Source: Maratus speciosus (lineage: Eukaryota > Arthropoda > Arachnida > Araneae > Salticidae). Taken from it: a stretch of 64,000 bases of DNA. The notes under the pieces are model-generated. The model did not search any database. It was not told where the DNA came from and saw only the letters and a program-made list of their open reading frames with translations. Each line of letters begins with the position of its first letter. Within the stretch, counting starts at the first letter, position 1. A program made the translations under genes and the position numbers. Location of the stretch: contig OZ010786.1 in NCBI GenBank assembly GCA_963932465.1, positions 594,941,038 to 595,005,037 on the forward strand. The letters are read 5' to 3'. This document shows, piece by piece, positions 58,762 to 64,000 of the stretch.

Positions 58762-59572
58762 TTAACCCCTTAACCGCCGAAACTATAACAGAGGGAACTT
58801 CAACTTTTTTGCAGAGAAACGTTTGCCACCACAAATTTTGAATTTTTTTTAACCATTAGGAAAAATGCTTATTGTCCTCCTCACGGTAGGAAATCAAAAG
58901 CATATTTGAAGGTTTTTATTGGTTTAATCATCATTTTATTCGTTTTCTGATTGGTCTATACAGTAATCTGTATTTCCCTTTACTTTCTATAGAGATGGAC
59001 AACAGAGTGTTGCCACTATGACAAAAAAGTAATAAAAACTACAAAAAAAATTAATAACTCAGAAAAAAATTGAGATACAGCTTTCAAACAAATTGCATTT
59101 AAAAGTAATTTTTTTCTCTATACGACGATATAAAAAGTAATATTGTGGGATGTTTAGAAGTTTAAGAAATAATTTCATTTAAAATTCGCCGTGAGATTTC
59201 TTGGAAATCTGACGATGGAAAAGCCTTTTCCCGAACAGCCAATGAAATACTTGGATAATACGTAAGTTTCAGGTGGATAGAACGTGCGAGTCGCAGGTGA
59301 TTTCTGTCGCTTGCAATTTTTACGTGTAATAAAACTATTAATGTTTAATTCATGGCGTACGTAATGTATGATCAACTCCGTGCTATTTTTATGTCTTAAA
59401 TTTTAGTAATTTGTTAAATTGCATTTTTTTTTAAATTTAATGATCAAAGTTTTCCTTGTTTAAAAAAGCGATTTTTTTAAATTTATAAATAGTGGTAGCA
59501 ACATAGTAAATTTAAGCATGGGCATTTATTTTTACTGTTGCGTGAACGCAAAACCAGCAGGTAATGGGTTAA
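58762..59572. mobile_element. TTAA MITE, TTGCGT-hairpin family, interrupted
   Basis: TTAACCCCTTAACCGCCGAAA on the left, GGTAATGGGTTAA on the right. Perfect TTGCGT-GA-ACGCAA at 59538-59551. The reverse complement matches 27221-27454, but about 58840-59435 is extra, so another piece is inserted. Confidence 0.8.
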
Positions 59573-59603
59573 TAAGGTGAAAAATACTCCCTTGGCAAAG
59601 TTT

Positions 59604-59805
59604 ATGGGGTATTTCCACGAGCACTTGTCGTGTAAGTCACATAGTATGCTTGTTGTCCACCGTTAATTTATAAAAGTTTGCTTCGCCTTTTTCAATTAAT
59701 GAGATATCTCCCTTAAAATAAGTCACATTTTTTTCGTTCTAAAATATTGGTAGTCAAGCATCATAGTATGTGACTTACACGACAAGTGCTCGTGGAAGTA
59801 CCCAT
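59604..59805. mobile_element. ACTTGTC-arm MITE, copy 2
   Basis: Near-perfect arms of about 45 bp: TTCCACGAGCACTTGTCGTG / CACGACAAGTGCTCGTGGAA, then TAAGTCACATA. The core TATGCTTGTTGTCCACCGTTA is shared with 48769-48981. Confidence 0.85.
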
Positions 59806-60808
59806 GGGCATTCCTCATATCGTCGACTTAGAACAATAGTAGGACATGTAGTAATAATCGAAAATGAGATGTCTGCCGTGCTGCTATGGAAAACTGTGTC
59901 TGCATCTTGTGGAGCAGTTGGAAATTTTTATAAAACACATCTGAGATATGGTATTAAACATAACTTTGTGTTGCAGAAGCTGTTCCACAAGATTCAAACA
60001 CTGTTATTTATAGCAGTAAGTCAGGAATCTCGTTTTTTATTATTACTAGATGCCCCACTGTTGCTCTGAAGGGACGCCATTATGGCCAGTGTAGGAACTT
60101 ATTTTTTCATCCACATTTCGAATAACTTCTCATTGTAATTTTTTGCAGAACATGACAAGAACATTCTTGATATTCGCTTGTTTATCAATTTTATTTATCA
60201 TATCTTTGTTGCATAGATAAGGGTAATTTTTAATGTTCCTGAATGGATCGTGCTCTTTGCAACCTGAACAAAAGGTGTGTTGCAATCTTCAATATATATT
60301 TATTATTTACGCATTGCTCCATTTTGTCCTCAGGTAATGAGGGATACACAGTGAAAAGATTATCGTAAGAAATTATATCATTTCGTTTTCTGATATATTA
60401 AGTATGCTTCAAATCTTCTGGAGAGCATAGTAAAAAAAAAAAAAAAAAAAAAACAGTGAAATGTTCATATGGATATTTCGTAATTCCCTGTGTTTCTTCT
60501 ACTTTAGAATACTTTTCTCATCGACACCAGAGCATAATTGCATTTTATTACTTGCGCATTTTCATTATTTCTATTCTACCATTGTTTATATTTTCATCCG
60601 ATGTATCACTATCTTCTCTAGATTTTTTTTTCTCGGGAATAACTCTTTTTATTTTTCTGAATTTCATACGGTTGATCAAAATTTTTATCTTTCGATATCT
60701 GAAAATTCGATATTTATCTTTTTATTTTCGATTTCCTCGGACAAGTTTGTATGCAAGTTTTACAAGACGCTTAAAGGGTTAAACAGATTTGGTATTTATA
60801 CTATTTAG
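59806..60808. other. No recognisable gene
   Basis: Overlapping open frames of about 100-115 codons (59770-60069, 60456-60808) are rich in Phe, Ile and Ser, as translated AT-rich DNA is, and show no family motif. An A run lies at 60431-60453. Confidence 0.4.
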
Positions 60809-61018
60809 AGCATGTGGAAACAAGTGCTGAAATTAAAAATAAGTGAAAAAAATTATTTTTTTTTCCGCAGATTGGCTGTATACCACCAAATACAAAAATA
60901 AGAGAGAACCAAATACAAGAAAAAAGAGATTCTTACCAGATAAATTATTAAAGACTTTTGTTATTCATTTAACCTCGTATTTTGTTATTATTGCACATAA
61001 CGGTTTTAGTAAAAAAGT

Positions 61019-61227
61019 TTAACCCCTTGGGGACGAGCGGCACGTATACGTGCCGCATGAAGCGCTCTGAATCTTTGTTTTTCTTCACCAGTAAAATTTT
61101 ACTGTAAAATTTGCCTTATTTAATCAGCGCACTTTCTCGATTCAACAAGACACAAATTTCTGTTTTTAAAAAACGGTGACAAAAGATTCAAAATTTCGTA
61201 AAAGGCTCCCGTCCCGAAGGGGTTTAA
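61019..61227. mobile_element. TTAA MITE, CACGTATACGTG family, copy 2
   Basis: TTAACCCCTTGGGGACGAGCG...CCGAAGGGGTTTAAC. Perfect 20-bp palindrome GCGGCACGTATACGTGCCGC at 61037-61056, longer than in the 28755 copy (12 bp). Confidence 0.9.
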
Positions 61228-61275
61228 CTATAGCTGGTAAAAAAAAAGGTTTTTATTATATTTATTTCTGTATAT

Positions 61276-62835
61276 CAGCGATTTCAAACATACTGGTCGC
61301 AACCCACTGGTGCGCCACTGAATATGCGAGGTTTACCACAAATATATACATATATTACACCTATTTAAAAAAATATATAACAAATACAATATTTTACATC
61401 TGATACGACCATAAAAGCTATAAACTTAAAATAAAACTTCGTGAGAAAACAGCGTTTTCTTAAACTGTTTCAGTATTATCTTATCACCTCATTGTGCGAT
61501 ATAGCAACAGTCGTAACGGGAACCCTGGACCGTCGCTTTCGATCTTGTGCATTAAAATTCTTTAGAAGAAAAAAAATAAGAAGCCCATAGCTTTAAATAT
61601 CCGACGAAGACTCCTTAATTGAGCTTTCTTTCAATTCCTCTTTGAAGACAGTTTTCAAGAAAAAATCCTTAATTCCCTTCTGACTGAATATACGAGCTCA
61701 ACAACTAGAAATATCTAAATCAGCTTTAATGTTCTTGGTGTTTTCAACACGATATAGTGGTGTGAACGTGATTTTCTACTTTTCTGTTTTTGTAAAACAA
61801 GAACAGAAACAAATTGCGTTTAGAAAGAGACTTGAGGTTAAAATTAACTTGATTTAGACCTAATATAGAACCATCGGTGAACACCAGTGCTAGAAATCTC
61901 AATTATTGTAAAATTGTGCTTTAATATTACAAGTTCCATTAAGCAAATAATCAAAAGGAAACGATTATCAGACGAATATTTTATTGCATACTAAAGAACA
62001 ATACTTAGATTATTTTTCAACATAGTTGCCACCATTATGGAAACCTTTATCAAAGAGGTGCACGAACTTTTGTAAGCCCTATCGTCGCAGAAAGATGTCG
62101 CATTCGATGCAGTTTTCTGGACACAATGTCATGAGGAAGTGAACTGGAAATTTGAGGAAAATGCATTGACAGTCTGGTAATTGTGAATCTTCTGTTCTCC
62201 TTAATGTTCTCTTGAACTACTGTAAGCAAATCGTCATAAATCCGAGACAGCCGCCAATTTCTTTATTCACCGTGAACATTTTCACGTCTTTCATTGAAAC
62301 TTAGCTCCTAACTGCTTACCATCGAATAACTCAACGCGTTTTATCCATAAACTTCAGACATTTCTATGTGAATTTCAATTGATTTAGTGTTCCTATAACT
62401 TAGAAAGCAGATCACAGACAGTAACATGCATGCTGCGGGAAGTTAAATTTTTGTAAACATTTTAAATGCTCATCATACAGCAAATGCAATAGTCAACGAT
62501 TAACAAATAATTTAAATTGATTACCAATGAGTCAGGAAAGTTGACGCGCATGCGTGAAATCACAAGCGCATCCCTTCCGGTGTAAATATTGAAAACAGAG
62601 CTTACTTGATAGATTTCCCTCGTAATAAAAGTGTTTTTCATTATCTTTGAAATATGTGTGTTTTTTGAATTATTATTGGGATTTCCGATTCTTCAGTTTG
62701 TTTATAGTTAGTTTCGTACGAATATTTGCCCTTTTTCGTAGAATAGTATATAGAGGTCATACAATAATTTCCTTACTGGTATTACGTAAATCCTGATATT
62801 AAGTGGGTCGCGAAAATTTTTGTTACTTAGAAGTC
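61276..62835. mobile_element. hAT-like remnant
   Basis: CAGCGATTTCAAACATACTG then GGTCGCAACCCACTGG resembles a hAT-type terminus; AAGTGGGTCGCGAAAATTTT near 62801 could be the opposite end. The rest is not recognisable apart from the mariner piece. Confidence 0.35.
62010..62361 (-). pseudogene. Mariner-like transposase, internally deleted
   Basis: On the minus strand a mariner-type N-terminus (about 62361-62090) contains NERRENVHGE, NRRFTITRLSMHFPQIS and HDIVSRKL, i.e. the linker and second HTH. It then jumps, with a frameshift, to what looks like the extreme C-terminus (GNYVEK followed by TAA at 62010-62012). At least three in-frame stops. The whole catalytic domain is missing. Confidence 0.85.
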
Positions 62836-63058
62836 GGTTGCTTACCAATAAAGTATGGAATTCGCTGTGAAATATGATTGTACACTGATCTCTCTCAAAA
62901 AAAAAAAAATATATATATATATATATTTTATACTTGATTGCAGAACTTGTTTCCACATGCTCAGATTTCTTGAATGTTTTTACGATTTCGATATTGTTTT
63001 ATATTCCTCTTATAAATAGCTTATTTAATGATACATTGACTAAGGCAAATGTTACTTT

Positions 63059-63296
63059 TTAACCCTCTCGCTGCGTAAGTAATTCTTCGCGATGAGCGTC
63101 TTTTACAGAATTTTAAATCGTTCACCCCCGATTCTTAAAAGCAGAATTTTTTTACTTTCGTAATCGGAGAAAATGTTCTGATTAAATCAGACAAAATTTT
63201 CGCTAAAAAATAACTGGTGGGAATAACCAAAAATTATTAATTAGACAGAAAAATGCATTCCCGAGTATATCTCGGGTTGCGCAGCGAGAGGGTTAA
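63059..63296. mobile_element. TTAA MITE, CTCTCGC ends, duplicated copy
   Basis: 238 bp, equal in length to 45751-45988. Perfect hairpin CCCGAG-TATAT-CTCGGG at 63260-63276. Confidence 0.9.
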
Positions 63297-63602
63297 GAAT
63301 TGAAACTATATTTTCACACTCAGTAATTTATAGTTTTAACTGAAACATATCTGAAAAAGGGGAAGAATATTTACTATTTTCTGAAAAAAGAAAGGGAATC
63401 TTTCGAAGAGCTCTTTAAAAGTAAAGACTCAAAAAAAAATTAATAAATAAAAATTATAAAATATTTCTCGAAGCAAAGTAGTTAATAATTCTGAAATGAC
63501 ACTTTTTAACGAGAAGTTGTAATTGAAAATGTCAGGATATGAAATTTTTCGGATTTTTAAAAAATATATATTTATTTTTTAATAGTTGCAAAAAAAATAT
63601 CT

Positions 63603-63832
63603 TCAACCCCTTAACAGTGTGGCCCGAACTGGATTCGGTCAAGAACACTTTGCTTGCTTCGTTATTAAAAAAAACTTTGATACCACTAATTTGTAACTGT
63701 AAATTTATCTTTATTGATTGTCAAATATTTTTCGATTAAGTAAGGTAAATATTTTAGTATGGAAAAAGTGGTGTCCAGCCCCATTTTTAATTTTTTTTTG
63801 TAAGAAAACAAATGTCACTGTTAAGGGTTTAA
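63603..63832. mobile_element. TTAA MITE, CAGTGTGGCCCGAA family, duplicated copy
   Basis: Duplicate of 46294-46522. The left border has drifted to TCAA; the hairpin now has a mismatch (GGCCCGAA / TTCGGTC). Confidence 0.88.
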
Positions 63833-64000
63833 TATTGTTTCACTCTTAATAATTTAAATTAAAAAGGGAAAACTTAACAGTTTTTTATACAAAATTCAGA
63901 GCTCTAAATGCGATTTTAGAAAGTTTTCTTTTTAGTAATTTTAATTTGCTGTAAATTTGTTAGCTAAAATTTTTCTTTTTTTTTTTTTCAATATTCTTAC

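Larger units (their letters stand above)
60809..62962. mobile_element. Possible 2.15-kb inverted-repeat element
   Basis: AGCATGTGGAAACAAGT near 60810 is inverted as ACTTGTTTCCACATGCT near 62945. The right end abuts the start of the 1-kb direct repeat. It contains three other element remnants. No own coding region. Confidence 0.45.
62961..64000. repeat. Direct repeat of about 1 kb, copy 2 (runs off window)
   Basis: Same orientation as 45653-46686 and still aligned at the last base of the window, so the duplicated unit is longer than seen here. Confidence 0.93.

Noticed and set aside
60456..60808. Two overlapping frames of 108 and 115 codons
   Set aside because: Phe/Ile/Ser-rich composition, overlapping frames, no motif, and the region is plain AT-rich DNA.

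Overview
The window looks like intergenic, repeat-packed, AT-rich DNA from an arthropod nuclear genome. A chelicerate, most likely a spider, is plausible because of the style of the Tc1-like transposase at the left edge and of the BEL/Pao retrotransposon, but this is inference. I found no host protein gene, rRNA or tRNA. All recognisable coding sequence belongs to dead transposable elements: Tc1-like, mariner-like, pogo/Tigger-like and BEL/Pao.

Layout. 1-884 is a broken Tc1-like transposase. 1500-7170 is an old non-coding block with paralogues elsewhere in the window. 7475-21345 is a BEL/Pao LTR retrotransposon on the minus strand, with 5-bp target duplications, two LTRs, a polypurine tract, a primer-binding site and a decayed gag-pol. 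Its integrase is split by a 7.3-kb foldback-type DNA element (8987-16324) that has a 9-bp target duplication and inverted termini built from 16-bp minisatellites. The BEL element itself sits inside a smaller inverted-repeat element (7219-21725). 22000-64000 is a mosaic of short non-autonomous DNA elements (MITEs), many nested, laid over old duplicated blocks, of which the direct repeat 45653-46686 / 62961-64000 is the clearest.

The most striking pattern is a set of about 30 short elements (mostly 200-240 bp) bounded by TTAA and starting CCC or similar, as piggyBac-like MITEs do. Many carry one short, often perfect, palindrome just inside one end. Between related copies the stem bases change while the two arms stay complementary. 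Several copies are inserted in the terminal TTAA of another copy, giving tandem groups that share a TTAA. Paralogous blocks inside the window supply likely empty sites for several insertions.

Nothing here functions as a gene set. The logic is an insertion history: old duplicated non-coding blocks, then waves of MITEs, then BEL/Pao, then the foldback element inside BEL/Pao.
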